Source: Notamacropus eugenii
Lineage: Eukaryota; Chordata; Mammalia; Diprotodontia; Macropodidae
DNA: 64,000 bases
NCBI RefSeq assembly: GCF_028372415.1
Contig: NC_092875.1
Span: 33,808,817 to 33,872,816, forward strand
Direction: 5' to 3'
Within the stretch, counting starts at the first letter, position 1; each line of letters opens with the position of its first letter. This document shows positions 51,790 to 63,489 of the stretch, piece after piece. The position numbers were made by a program, and so were the translations under genes. The notes beneath the pieces are model-generated. The model did no database searches and was not told the origin of the DNA. It was given only the letters and a program-made list of their open reading frames with translations.

Positions 51790-53377
51790 CAGGTAAATCA
51801 TAACTGTGCATGTGAATGAGATGAACTCTTCCATAAAATGGAGACAGATAGCAGAATGGATTAAAAACCATAATCCAACAATATGTTGTTTAAAAGACAC
51901 ACTTTTGAAATGTGGGGATACACACAGGGTAAAGCTGAAAGGTTGGAGCAGAATGTATTGTGCTTCAGCTGATGTTAAAAATGCAGGGGTTGCAATCCTA
52001 ATCTCAGACAAAGCAAAAGCAGAAATAGATCAAATCAAAAGTGATAAGGAAGGAAACTATATCATGCTAAAAGGCACCATAGACAACAAAGCAATACCAT
52101 TACTAAACATATGCTACAAGTGGTATAGCATCCAAATTCTTAGAGGAGAAATTAAGGGAGTTACAGGAAGAAATAGACAGCAAAACAATACTAGTGGGGG
52201 ACCTCAACCTCCCCCTCTCTGAACTTGATAAATCTAACCTCAAAATAAACAAGAAAGAAGTTAAGGAGGTAAATAAAACTCTGCATAAGGTAGATATTAG
52301 ATAAGGAGAAAATTGAATGGGGATAGAAAGGAATATACCTTTTTTTCAGTGGTACGTGGCACATATACAAAAGTTGATCATGTACTGGGGCATAAAACCC
52401 TCACCATCCAATGCAGAAAGGCAGAGATAGTCAATGCATCCTTCTCAGATCATAATGCAGTAACAATTATATGTAATAAAAGGCCATGGAAAGGTAGACC
52501 AAAAATTAATTGGAAACTAATCTAATCCTAAAGAATGAAGGGGTTAAACAACAAATCATAGAAACAATCAACAGCTTCATTTAAGAGAATGACAATAATG
52601 AGGCAACCTACCAAATCTTATGGGATACTGCAAAAGCAGTTCTTAGGGCAAGTTTTATATCTTTGAATGCCTACATTAATAAAATAGAGAAAGAGGAGAT
52701 CAGTGAATTGGGCATGCAGCTGAAAAAGCTAGAAAAAGAACAAACTGAAAACCCCCAAGTAAATACCAAATTAGAAATACTGAAAACCAAAGTGGAGATT
52801 AATAAATTGAAATTAAGAAAACTATTGAACTAATAAATAAAACTAAGAGTTGGTTTTATGAAAAAAACAATAAAATTGATCAACCTTTGTTCTATTTGAT
52901 TAAAAAAAGGAAAAAGAAAACCAAATTACCAATATCAAAAATGAAAAGGGTGGACTAACCTCCGATGAGGAGGAAATTAAAACAGTAATTAGAAATTACT
53001 TTGCCCAACTGTATGCCCATAAATTTGACAGTTGAGATGGATGATATTTTGAAAAATATAAATTGTCCAGATTAACAGAAGAGGAAGTTGAATACTTAAA
53101 TGACATCATCTCTGAAAAAGAAATTGAACAATCCATCAATGAACTTCCTAGGAAACAAATCTCCAGGGCTAGATGGATTTACAAGTGAATTCTATCAAAT
53201 ATTTCAAGAACAGTTAATTCCAACACTATATAGACTATTTGGGAAAATTGGGGAAGGAGTCCTATCAAATGCTTTTTATGATACAAATATGGTTCTGATA
53301 CCTAAACCAGGAAGAGCCAAAACAGAGAAAGAAAATTATAGACCAATTTCTCTAAAGAATGTGGATGCAAAAATTTT
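51790..53377 (+). pseudogene. L1-E ORF2, decayed and 3' truncated (endonuclease plus start of RT)
   Basis: The endonuclease part is at 51806-52130: 'MNSSIKWRQIAEWIKNHNP', then I-C-C-L-K-D-T (the catalytic Q-E-T has become K-D-T), then 'GVAILISDKA'. It continues at 52313-52525 with the 'VDHVLGHK' and 'ASFSDHNAV' blocks, the S-D-H motif. RT lead-in pieces follow from 52950: 'ITNIKNEKGGL', 'FAQLYAHKFD'. Then 53100-53377 has [12 protein letters not shown] and '[14 protein letters not shown]', the first RT blocks. The catalytic YxDD block and the cysteine-rich end are absent. Several stops and frameshifts are present. Confidence 0.85.
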
Positions 53378-54905
53378 CAAGAATACTGGAAAAGTTGGTA
53401 GAGCCTTAAAAGCCAAACCAGGTTTTTCATATTTGATCCTGGACATAATAGGGAGCCACTAGAGTTCATTGAAGGAAGTTAGGGTAGGTTGACATGTATA
53501 GAGCTATGCTTAAGGAAAATTATTTTGACATTCAATAGAAGATGGGCTGCAGTAGGTAGAGACTTGTGATAGGAAGACCAACCAGAAGACTATTACTATA
53601 GTATAGGCTTGAGGTAGTGAAGGTCTGTACCAAGGTGGTGGCAGTGTCAGAGGAGAGAAGGAGATGTATACAAGAGATATTAAAGTAAAATGGGCAGACC
53701 TTGACAGTTGATTGGATATGGGGGTGAGAGAATGAGGAATCAAAGATGTGGACCCTGATGATTAGGAAGATGGTCAGTTTGGAACATATTGACTTTAACA
53801 TATCTAGGGGACGTGCAGTTCAGCATGTACATAGGCAGTTTGAGATGCAAGACTGAAAGTCAGGAGAGATGTCGGAGCTGTACAAATAGATCCCAAAACT
53901 GTTTACATAGAGATGATAATTGGATCTGTGGGAGCTGATGAGACCACCAAGTGAAATATAGTGAGAGAAGATAAAAGATGGTATCCCAGGATAGAGCCTT
54001 GGGGGAACACCCATGGTTAGCAGGAGTGACCTGAATGAAGATCAGCAAAAGAGACTGAGGAGTGGTCAGATAGGAGAAGAATCTGGAGAGTGCTGCATCA
54101 GGAAAACCTACAAAGAATAAGCATCAAGGAGAAGAGGATGATCAGCAGTGTCAAAGGCTTCAGAGAAGTTAAGAAGCCTAAAGATTGAGAAAAGACCATT
54201 CTATCTGGCAATTTAAGATATCAGTGGTAACTTTGGAGAGAGCCTTTTTTGTTTAATGATGAAACCGGACTCCAGACTGCAGAGTGTTAAGAAGAGAGTG
54301 AGAGTAAAGGAAGTGGAGGCACCTATTTATAAATGGCTTTCTCAGTGAATTTGACTAGGAAAGAGAGGAGATGGATAGAGGGTTTTTGGACGATTTGTAG
54401 GCAGTAGGGAAGGAGCCAATAGACAGAGACTGAAGGTTAGTGAGACAGTAGAGAGGAGAGGGGCCAGTTTGCTGGAGAAGACAGGATGGAATGGAATCAT
54501 TTGGATATCTAGAAAGGTTTGCTCAGAAAATAACTCCCTCTTCATGTGAAAGAGGGATAAAGGAGGAGATAGTAGTGCAAGGCATTTGAGTGATGTGAAA
54601 TGATAAAGAGAGGAGAGAAAACTCAGTGAATGGCTTCAGTTTTTTTCAGTGAAAAATGAGGCAGTCTTCTCAGCTGAGAGTGTAGGCCCTACACTGTAGG
54701 GAGAAGGAGTGGTAGGAGGTTTGAGGAGGGATTAAAAAGGTTAGGAAAAGCTGTCCTGGTTGAATGTGCTCTGGTTAATTGATTATGGAAGTATAAAAGG
54801 ATTGCCTTGCTTCAGTGAGAGCTCATTTGAAATTCGACCTTGAATGATGGGTAGAGGAATTTGAACTTTACTCAGTGGGCAAATAGGGGATGCACTAAAG
54901 ATTTT
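53378..54905 (-). pseudogene. L2 ORF2 remnant, antisense, right part
   Basis: Continues the L2 from 45950. The minus-strand pieces follow L2 ORF2 in reverse. 53801-53532 has 'HIQSTVKVCPFYF' and then L-L-S-S-D-T-A-T-T-L-V-Q. 54014-53820 has 'SHYISLGGLISSHRSNYHLY' followed by 'YLYSSDISPDFQSCISNCL'. Here the Y-A-D-D catalytic block reads Y-V-N-S, so it is dead. Further upstream parts extend to about 54760. From about 54835 another old L2 piece starts, split by the SINE at 54908. Confidence 0.85.
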
Positions 54906-54907
54906 GT

Positions 54908-55165
54908 TGGGTAGCTAGGTGGTGCAGTGAATAGAGTACTGGGTCTGGAGTCAGAAAGACTCATTTTCCTAAGTTCAGATCTGGCCTCAGACAACTAGCT
55001 GTGTGACCCTGTGCAAGTCACTTAGCCCTTTTGCCTCAGTTTCCTCATCTTTAAAATGATATGGAAAAGGAAATGGCAGACCATTCCAGTATCTTTGCCA
55101 AGAAAACCCCAAATGGGGACACAGAGTCAGACATGACTGAAAACAACTGAACAACAGTAACAACA
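54908..55165 (+). repeat. Marsupial tRNA-like SINE, full length
   Basis: 'gggtagctaggtggtgcag', 'ggagtcagaaagactcattttcc', 'tgtgtgaccctgtgcaagtc', 'atggcagaccattccagtatc', 'aagaaaaccccaaatgg' and an A-rich end with AAC repeats. Old L2 sequence lies on both sides ('ttgagtagaaggataacatg' after it). Confidence 0.88.
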
Positions 55166-55229
55166 GAAATTTTTGAGTAGAAGGATAACATGATCAGATT
55201 ATCATATGGTGTCTCCAAACCCTGGATGA

Positions 55230-56225
55230 CCCACCACCCTAGTTTAGTAACCCTCATATTTTTTCCTACACTATTACAGTATGCTTCCGATTTGACTGTC
55301 AGGTTTCATTTTTTCCCATCTCTGATCCATTCTCCACACAATTGCCAAAATAACCCTTGTAAAGCTCAGGTATGACCACATTATCCTGCTTGCTCAGGAG
55401 TAGACACTGACTCTCTACATTCTCTAAATACAACTTCTCTTAAAATACAAACTTCTGAACCCAAGTTATTTAAGGGGCCACAATCTGGCCCCAGTTTACT
55501 AGGGATATGGATAAACTACAGAGCTTCCAGAGTTTGACAATGAAAATGATAATAGTCCTTGAGTTTATAATACACAAGAAGATAATATGGAAGAATTAGG
55601 TATGGTTATCCCAACTAAGAGAAGACATGGAAGGCAAGGGTGTGATAGTTGTTTTCACTTATTTGAAGTCCTGTCATATGGAAGAGGGATTAGATTTGTT
55701 TGGACCCAGGCAACAGCCCCAGGAGCATTGGGTGAAAGCTTCAAAAACCTGGACCTAAGTAAGGAAAAATTTCTAAAATATTAGTTACCCAAAAGCGGAA
55801 TGGGCTACCTTGGGAGTTTGTGGGTTCTTTCATTGGAGATTTGCAAAGTAAAATTTGAGGGAACCTTGTCCTTGTTAGGGAGCTGGTAAAGGTGATTCCT
55901 CTCCAGGGATGGGCTAGGTGCCTTCCAGTTACAAAATTCTTTGGTACTGGGATAATTTCCAACCTTACATGATGTTACTTCCTTACATGATGTTACTTCC
56001 TTCAGATATTCTTTGTTCTAATAAACTAACCTACTTGTTTGACATGCCTGGAACTCAGCCTTCCACTGACTGACTACCTTTGTGCTGTACCATGAACTTG
56101 AAATGTACTCCCTTTAGAATTCTTCATTTTCTTCAAGGCTCAACTCAGTAGTCACCTCCTATGAGAACCTTTTCCAGATCCTTTTAGTTCTTGGTCCTAG
56201 CACTCTTCTCAAGTTACCTTACATT
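55230..56225 (+). repeat. L2 3' region split by a CR1/L3 3' end
   Basis: L2 sense text at 55230-55510 ('attgccaaaataacccttg', 'aagttatttaaggggccac') continues at about 56030-56225 ('tttcttcaaggctcaactc', 'ccttttccagatcc'). Between them 55520-55965 is CR1/L3 3' end ('gggctaccttgggagtttg', 'cctctccagggatgggctag'). A 20-base repeat 'ccttacatgatgttacttc' lies at 55963-56001. Confidence 0.7.
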
Positions 56226-56264
56226 TACTTATCTTTTTTTGGGTGGTGGTGGGGGCAGGGGTAG

Positions 56265-56510
56265 GCAGCTATGTGGTTCAGTGGGTAGAACTCTAGACTT
56301 AACAGGAAGACTTGAGTTTAAATCCAGCCACCAACACTTAACTAGCTATGTGACCCTGGCCAAGTCAACCTCTCAGATTCAGTTTCCTCAAGTGCAAAAT
56401 GGGGGTAATAATAACACCTGCCTTCCAGGGTGGTTTTAGGATAAAATGAGATATTTGTAAAGTGCTATGTAAACCTTAAAGAGCTATGCAAATGCTAGTT
56501 GTTATTATTT
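56265..56510 (+). repeat. MIR-type SINE, full length
   Basis: 'ggcagctatgtggttcagtg', 'tagctatgtgaccctggcc', 'cagtttcctcaagtgcaaaatg' and 'taataataacacctgcc', to 'gctagttgttattatt'. It is preceded by a G-rich (TGGTGG) stretch. Confidence 0.85.
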
Positions 56511-56640
56511 TGTATACCCTGGCAGAATGTAACTTCCTTGAGAGAAAGTACTATTTATTTGGGACTTTTTACTCCGAAGACCCACTACTACTGTCATACA
56601 TAGTAGGTACTTAATGAATATTGTTGATAGGAGATTCTTT
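56510..56640 (+). repeat. L2 3' tail, sense
   Basis: 'gaatgtaacttccttgagag', 'tactactgtcatacatagtagg' and 'acttaatgaatattgttgat' are the L2 end. Confidence 0.7.
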
Positions 56641-57690
56641 GGTGGGGCATGATGCCTGGGAAGGAAGTGGGTAGAAAGTGGAGGTGAGATGACTTATTGG
56701 GACACTGTTCTCATCGACCAGACAGATGTTGCCAGGGCTTTGTACTGAGATGGATATGAGAGATGGAGGTGATAGAGTTGAAGATAGTATGAGTATTTTG
56801 AACTTGGAAGATTATGTAGATAGTGGTGCCTTTGACAGACACAATTAATTCAGGAGAACGGTCTTAGGGAGAAAAATCATCTGGTTTTGGATATGTTGAG
56901 TTTGAGGTGTTATTGACTTATCTAGTTAGTACCTTGTTAACCAGAATCACTTCACACCATCAGCTCCTTGGCTGTTTTTGTCAATGCTGATGCTCAAAGG
57001 TGTTTTTTTCTTCTTTGGGAGATTGTATTCTCCTCTTCTGCTTGAGCTTGATGGATGTCTGAGTGATAAAGAAAATGCTGCAATAGATAACTGGAATGAT
57101 TGGGTACTCAGTGATTTTTCAAGTGAAAGGTATTGTATAATCAAAGTCCTTTTCATTTCCTCTTTCTTACTGGAAGTGTACTTAGGCATTATAGACTTAG
57201 GCCCAATAGACCTTCAGTATATGTATTTGTAATATAAATTTGTAATGAGGTAAACCTACATAGAACCTTTTCCAGATTAGGCCTTTTCCAGGCCTTATTG
57301 CCTGTTTCCCTCCCTCCCCACCTTAGCAAGTTTGAAGGAATGTGGTGTGTTTTTTTTTAAGTAGATATAAAGAAATGTAATTGTTTAAGGTTGTGACTGT
57401 CACATTTTTCAATATTATATGGCATAGTTTGGGACACATGTTTAAAGGAAAGGGCAATCATCTCTTCAGTACTTATAATCTTTGTGAATTTTCTTATGTT
57501 ATTTACTCATTGGACTTAGTATCTCAACATGATGCTGTAATGAAGAACATAAACTTGTTATATACCTCTTTGGGGTAAGCCTTTTGAATGTCAATGTAGT
57601 GTCATCTACTGTGTCTTTTTTTGGGTTCTACTGACTTTCACTGAAAGTATGAAAGTTTTTCTCTCTACGTTGAGTCAGCCACTGTCAGTG
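56641..57690. other. Intronic sequence; possible worn L2 at the start, rest unassigned
   Basis: 56640-56930 has antisense L2-like text ('ttggatatgttgagtttgagg'). 56940-57690 has no recognised element. An 84-codon plus-strand frame (56978-57232) has no recognised features. Confidence 0.4.
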
Positions 57691-58920
57691 ATCTTTGAAA
57701 GGTTGTGTAGAATTGGAGAGGCAGTGAAGGATTAGAGAAGGGTAATGTTCTAATTTTTTTTAAAAGGAAGGAAATAGAATCTTAAATCTGTAGTACAGTA
57801 AGAGACTTTGGTAATTGACAAAAGTCTAGAATGTGTTACTAAAGGTATGCTTAGTGAACATTTGGATAGCAGTAATCACCAAGGGTCAGTGTGGTTTCAT
57901 CAAGAACAGGCCATTCCAGAATAATCTTATTTTCTTTTTGGGCAGGATTACTAGATTTATAGACCTGGAACTTTGTTATAGATATAGTTTGCTTAGTCTT
58001 AGCAAGGCACTTGATGATGTCTCTTATTTTAGCAGAAATGTAACTATGTAATAGTATAATTAGATGGATTGGGAACCATCTAATGGTGAAACCTAGGACT
58101 AATTAATGAATGGTTTACTGTCATTTTAGAAAGAGATCTTCTGTGCTCTTTGACATGTTTTTCATTGATTTGGGTAAAGGCTCTAATGGCATGCTTATCA
58201 AATCTGACACGCAGCTGGTAGGATTAAAAGAGATCTTAACCCTTTTGAGCATTTGACTAAATCTAATAAGATGAAGTATAGGGGTAAATGTAAAGACTTA
58301 TTACTTGGGTTTAAAAAAATCAGCTTTATAAGGAACCAATTAGGGTAGAGAGCAGAGTTTTTTTCTGAAAAAGGAGCTTCAGGTTTTAGTACCCTTTAAT
58401 TAGTCAGTCAATAGAGTGAAAGGGGAAGCAAGAAATCTCAAGCACTCAGTAGTTAATGGAGCCAGTTCAGGCTGAGAGGGGCCATGTTGAGGACTAGATC
58501 TGATGTATTTTGCCATGGTCACACCACATCAGGAGTTTTGTATTCATTTCCTGGGCCCACATTTTAAAGCTAGAGGTTGATGAATTGGATGTGGCCAGGA
58601 AGAGAAGCCTTCTAGAGAGGGAGATGGTTGAAGTATGATAACTCTTGCAATGTTTCAATGGTTGTCATGAGGAAGAGGGATTAGATTTGCAGAGAATTAA
58701 ATTTAGATTCGGTTTAAGAAATAATTTCTATCAGTTAGAACTGTTCAGCCATGAAATGGGCTGATTTGAGAAGTAGTTAGTTTCTCCTTATCCTAGGTCT
58801 TCAAGCAAAATCTAAATGAGCACTTGCCAAATATAGTGTAGAAGTGTTAGGTATGGGTTGGAGGAGAGTGTTTTTGAGGTTCCTTTTAATCTAGATTCTG
58901 TGAAAGCAAGTTGTTTTTTG
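57691..58920 (+). pseudogene. CR1/L3 LINE reverse transcriptase remnant with 3' end
   Basis: The translation from 57833 includes I-T-K-G-Q-C-G-F-I-K-N-R-P-F-Q-N-N-L-I, then 'SLSKALDDVSY', equivalent to the 'DFSKAFDxVSH' catalytic block with the Asp lost. Later 'MACLSNLTRSW' corresponds to the region of the second catalytic block. The 3' UTR is at 58700-58915 ('ggttccttttaatctagattc'). Stops and indels throughout. It may be interrupted around 58360-58600. Confidence 0.7.
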
Positions 58921-58979
58921 AATTATATACTTACTTCCTCTATGAATCCATGATTCTGACAACATGGCAACTCTTCTCT

Positions 58980-59250
58980 ACAAAGTAGTAGTAGGAATAG
59001 TAATAGTAATAGCTAATGTTTATATGATGCTTTAAGGTTTGCAAAACACTTTACGTGTTATCTCATTTGATCCTCACAACAACCCTGGGAGGGAGGTGGT
59101 GTTATAATTCCCATTTTATAGATGAGGAAGCGGAGTCATAGTGGCTAAATGACTTGCCCAGGGTCATAGAGCTAGGCAGTGTCTTTTAAACTCTAGATTT
59201 CTTGAATATGAGTACAGCATTCTATCCACTGTACCACCCATCTACCTCCT
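58980..59250 (-). repeat. MIR, antisense, near full length
   Basis: 'taatagctaatgtttatatgatg', 'tttgatcctcacaacaacc', 'tttatagatgaggaagcgg', 'ttgcccagggtcatagagc' and 'ccactgtaccaccc'. Confidence 0.85.
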
Positions 59251-59279
59251 GCTGAAATCTTAAGTGTCATAAAATGGAG

Positions 59280-59362
59280 AAATATATGTGTATATGTGTG
59301 TGTGTGTATATACATACACACATATATGTGTGTCTGTGTATGTAGATACATACATACACACA
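59280..59362. repeat. ATGTGTATAC-type microsatellite
   Basis: Alternating TATGTG and TACATACACA units, partly self-complementary, able to form a hairpin. Confidence 0.85.
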
Positions 59363-59884
59363 TATTTTAAAAAAGCTTAAAACTCTTGACTTCCAGTGGT
59401 ATTATATGTTTTCTTTTAAAAAGGGATGATTAAAGCTAAATGGCACGAAGCTGTGGTGTAAACATCCTTTACTTTCACATCCCTTCTCTCACATAATATA
59501 TATTAAGACCATTTGATCTTAATTCCAAGGACCATTTAATTAATATATCCAAATATTTAGTAGTTTACCAGATGTCACATTACATTGCTTTAAACTTTGA
59601 TACTTGTTGTGCTAAATTAAGGTTCTGGTATATATTTGGTCAATCTTTCAGTCAAAAAGGCAGCAGTCACGATATCCCTATTCCTATACAAAATCAGTTA
59701 CATACTCTTCAACAAAAGAGCATTTCTTACTGATTTTTAAAAAGATGTAATTGGGCTGTAGCTCAAGTATGGATAGGCCATTCTTTCTTGTCTAAATGCC
59801 CCGGTTAGTGCAGATCAGGCAGATGTAGCCTGGTGTCAGGAAGTGTTCTAGTCAGGTTCTTAGTTCTTACAAAATCTCTGCTTT

Positions 59885-60000
59885 TTGTGTCTGGCAGTAG
59901 AGAGAACACTGAGCTTGGAATCAGGAAGACTCATCTTCCTAAGTTCAAATCTGGCCTCAGACATTTACTGGCTGTGTGACCTGGGCAACTTTTATTATAT
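59885..60000 (+). repeat. Marsupial SINE head, truncated
   Basis: 'ggcagtagagagaacactgag', 'gaatcaggaagactcatcttcc' and 'ctgtgtgacctgggcaac', and then the similarity ends. Confidence 0.75.
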
Positions 60001-61035
60001 ATGGAGCATTATTATATTTATATGCTGTCCAGAAACCAAAATAAGTCCAGATTATCCTTCCTTGTATCATTTCACAAAAAATGTATAATTACATACAGAT
60101 TTACAAACCTGTACTTTTCTACCTGACCCTAAATCACATAGTTCAATTTATTTAACCATAAGGAAAAACTTTCTCCATATTTCTTCCCAAGTTGTCCCAG
60201 GGCTTTCCTCTACCTCTATGGGTGATGGGGAAACTTCCTGAGTGTCCAAGCTCAAATTCAGTCCCAGTTCATTCCCCTTGGAAATAGGCTTTGTTTCTGG
60301 ATTTCTCCTCTCTTTATGTCTCTTCAAAGCCTACTATGCTGAACTGCTACCATAGTCCTAGTGTGAAATTCTGATGACTAAAATTACATTTTTTCTGTCC
60401 CCAAGGCCTCCAGCACCTGTGGTCTATACTCAGCTGATATTTTTTTACAGCTTTAGTCATTGTTTTAATAACATTGTTATTAAATAATAACATTAATAAA
60501 TGATATATAAGTTCTTGCCTGACATATATACATACACACAGACACAACAAAGAATGACATGCATTTGTGAATGAGAGTCATACTTTTCTCATTTCCACAA
60601 TGCAAAGTAGAGAGTAGTTTTGTTAGATACTTGATTAATTGAAACACCATGAAGTGAAATTATCTCTCAAATTTCTGAGCAGAGAAACAGAGAAGTCAGA
60701 ATCACTGACTGGCCTTTTCTCCATTAGGTTGTGATTCTGACCCTTGTTTCTTATGTGCTTATGTATCTTTTAAGCTCTTCAAGCACATTGACAGTTACCA
60801 GGAATATGAAAAAGAAGAAATTAGCCTATCATGATTCACCAGAATTTCATAGATTTATGGGGGGGGGGGGGATCCTTTTCTTTATCCCATCCTCTGAAAA
60901 GTGGATGATGAAAAGTAGCAGATTCAAAACCCATCTACTAAGCTACTGTGAGTGATTTAGAAATAGGAATCCCAACCATGGTTGCTTTGTTGTGGCATAT
61001 ATAGTATGAGGAAATATCTGTTCCTCACATCATAA
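60001..61035. other. Intronic sequence, nothing recognised
   Basis: No exon or repeat is supported. A run of 11 G lies at 60859-60870, and an AATAAC-rich part at 60465-60500. Confidence 0.4.
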
Positions 61036-61190
61036 ACATAGAACTTAGGTGATTTCAGTTCAGATCATTTGTTTTACAAATGAGGAAATGACAAATTAAG
61101 TGCTTGCCCAAAGTCACGTAGGTAGGAAGTAGTAGGGCTTCCACCACCAAGTTCACTTTCTACCCCATCAAGTACCTCTGCTATGGAGGC
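61036..61190 (-). repeat. MIR, antisense
   Basis: 'gttttacaaatgaggaaatg', 'cttgcccaaagtcacgtagg' and 'tctaccccatcaag'. Confidence 0.6.
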
Positions 61191-61199
61191 TCTTATCTT

Positions 61200-63055
61200 C
61201 AAGACCCCTGATAGGCCCTTGGCTGGATTTCAAAGGGATGAAAAAAAATACATTTTAATTTTTTACTAACCTCTAACTAAAATTTAGCATTTCTTTTGAT
61301 TATTTAAAAACATTGTTCTGAGGAGTGGTCCATATGCTTCATCAGACTCCCAAAAGGAATTTGGTATACAAAAAGGTTAAGACCTCTATTATCTGACACT
61401 GACAAAAGCTATGTATTGACTAGACAAGTATTTGAAGTGGTAACATAGAAAAAAAGAGAAAGTATTATTTAACCAAAATACAGCAGATCTTCTCACATAT
61501 CTCTGGTTTTACAGGTACTTTGGTGCTTAACCTAAAGGTGCCCCACTCTGCCAAACCTAGTAGGAAAGGCCAGTTTGGGAGTTCGGATTCTGAATTTCAT
61601 ACTCTCTCTGTTAGCGTCATACGTCAATATATCTTTGTCCTCTTGATGCTCTGTTACTGTTAATTTGGCATGCTTTTTTAGTGCATGGTAGTAAAATGAG
61701 TCATAAAAGGTAGCCTAGGGCTATTTGAAGGAAGCATCTCTATGGAATATTGGGCACAGATGACTTAGGTGACTGATATAAAAATGAATAAACCATTTTT
61801 TAAAATGTGTACCTACATATATGGAAATGAAAGTCCTGATGAATCTTAACACATACAGAGAGGTGGTGAAGATTTAGAATGCTATTTTCTCCTTTGTTCC
61901 TCCCCACTCCCAAAATATATTGTTTTTTATCATGAACAGAGTTTAAACTTCTACAGTCTAGAATCTAGTTTAAACTTCTAGAATCTAGACAATAAGAATT
62001 CATTTAGATTCCTCATTACTGTCATTATTGTTGTGTGCAAATCAATAGAGCCAATCTGTCCAGTCAAGAAAACTAATCTTATCCTCCTATGGGAAGGCCT
62101 GGAAGCAGAGCAGACAAAGGATGCTATGAGGGTAGGTGGAGAAAGCTGCTTTGGGTCACAGGTCTCCCGTAAGTAAATGGCAATCACCACGTTAGCGATG
62201 ATTAGTAGAAGCATCACTTCTGAGGGTGTGTCCTGCCGACTGTCTTTGGCTATATTTAATTAGGTTATCATTTAGTATGAACAAATTCTTGTTCACATAA
62301 AGGATATTTCAAGATGTTTATAGGTACTATTGAAGCCAAGACAAATTCTCCATTAAGAATGGTTAAAACAGTTAAAATTATTTCTTGTTAGGTAGGATCT
62401 GGCTATATAGTGTTTATTCTTCTTTGGTTCCTGGGTGTCATCAGAGTATACCTTTAACCAAGAAAAGCATGTAGCTAAGTTCTTAGAAACCAAATTCATT
62501 TTTAAATGTTTATATTGGGGAAAAGTATGCTGGGAGACTTATGAGAGCTTGACAGTATGAGTTCAGGCGCCTCCAGTGAACTCATGGCAAGAGAATAATT
62601 ACAAGAAAATGGTCTTTTTTTCAGATTCTATGCCCATTAAGGCCTCCCTCTTTGTTTCAGTGATGCTTTTTGAAGAAGTTTTTGCTGTGAGTTTTTGAGC
62701 CTTGAGAAGAAAACGACTAAAACGCTGACGTGGTTATTCACATGGATGATAGTTTTTCCTTTCCTATTTTTATGGAGATCTTTTTTTATAAACGATAGTC
62801 ATTTCCTATTCTCCCTGCCTAATATTTCCTTAAACAAACACAGTTAAGCGAAACCAACTAAGAAAGCAACCATGTCTGATATCCCGTGTGATATTCTTCA
62901 CTCTTAGTTTTCTACCTTTCTGTCAAGAGAAAGGGATATGTATTTTATCTTCAGTTCTTTGGAACCAAGATTGTTTGTTGCGGTTTGCCTGAGCTTAGCT
63001 GCCTAGTGGTGTTGTCTTCATTTACATTACTGAAGAATTTGTTGTCCTTATTTTT
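61200..63055. other. Intronic sequence, nothing firmly recognised
   Basis: AT-rich. A small tandem 'gtttaaacttctagaatcta' duplication lies at 61938-61990. A T-run with AG at 62614-62625 looks like a splice acceptor, but the frame after it gives no recognisable exon. No RNA gene seen. Confidence 0.4.
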
Positions 63056-63059
63056 GTGG

Positions 63060-63325
63060 TTCTGATTTCTCACTCTGTATCATTGAATAATACAAGTCTT
63101 CATACGACTTCATATGAATTCTCTGAATTCCTCATGTTCATTGGTTCTTATGGAATAGTAGGATTCAATTACATTCATATACCATAATTTGTTTGGCCAT
63201 TCTCCAGTTGATGGGCATCCATTTTGTTTCCAGTTTTTTTTTGCTACTCCAAAAAATCCTTCCTTTTGATATATGGGACTTTTCTTTCTGTCATTGATCT
63301 TGGGACTCATCCCATTTCTGATGCT
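63060..63325 (-). repeat. L1 ORF2 C-terminal fragment, antisense
   Basis: On the minus strand, N-G-C-P-S-T-G-E-W-P-N-K-L-W-Y-M-N-V-I-E-S-Y-Y-S-I-R-T-N-E is the L1 ORF2 C-terminal block, spread over 63110-63240. 5' and 3' truncated. Confidence 0.75.
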
Positions 63326-63334
63326 TATTGTGTG

Positions 63335-63485
63335 AACCTGAGATTCAGTTTTCTTTTCTATAAATGAGGACAGAATGGCATATTCTTTACAGGGTTGTTG
63401 TAAGGATCACGTGAGATCGCATTAGTAATGTGCTTTGCAGACATTAAGGCACTATATAAGTATTAGCTATATTACTATTAGTGGG
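63335..63485 (+). repeat. MIR, sense, 3' half
   Basis: 'tttcttttctataaatgagg', 'acagggttgttgtaaggatc' and 'gcactatataagtattagct'. Confidence 0.85.
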
Positions 63486-63489
63486 ATTG

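Larger units (their letters stand above)
45951..53377 (+). mobile_element. L1-E: older L1, 5' complete, 3' truncated, split by HAL1-B
   Basis: Begins 'ggggggcagagccaagatgg', the L1 start, and has about 1 kb of leader, an ORF1 (46979 to 51215, split) and ORF2 pieces to 53377. It stops inside the reverse transcriptase coding region with no poly-A. The flanks are aaagaatgctgga (45938-45950) and caagaatactgga (53378-53390), 11 of 13 identical. The antisense L2 reads on across them, so both edges are true insertion edges. Without HAL1-B it is about 4.3 kb. Confidence 0.78.

Noticed and set aside
61978..62217. 79-codon minus-strand frame with a hydrophobic start
   Set aside because: It has a signal-like start but no other support, no promoter or splice context, and a chance ORF of this size is expected.
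62610..62700. T-run plus AG that looks like a splice acceptor for exon 2
   Set aside because: The following frame shows no recognisable protein and no clear donor. Such T-runs are common here.
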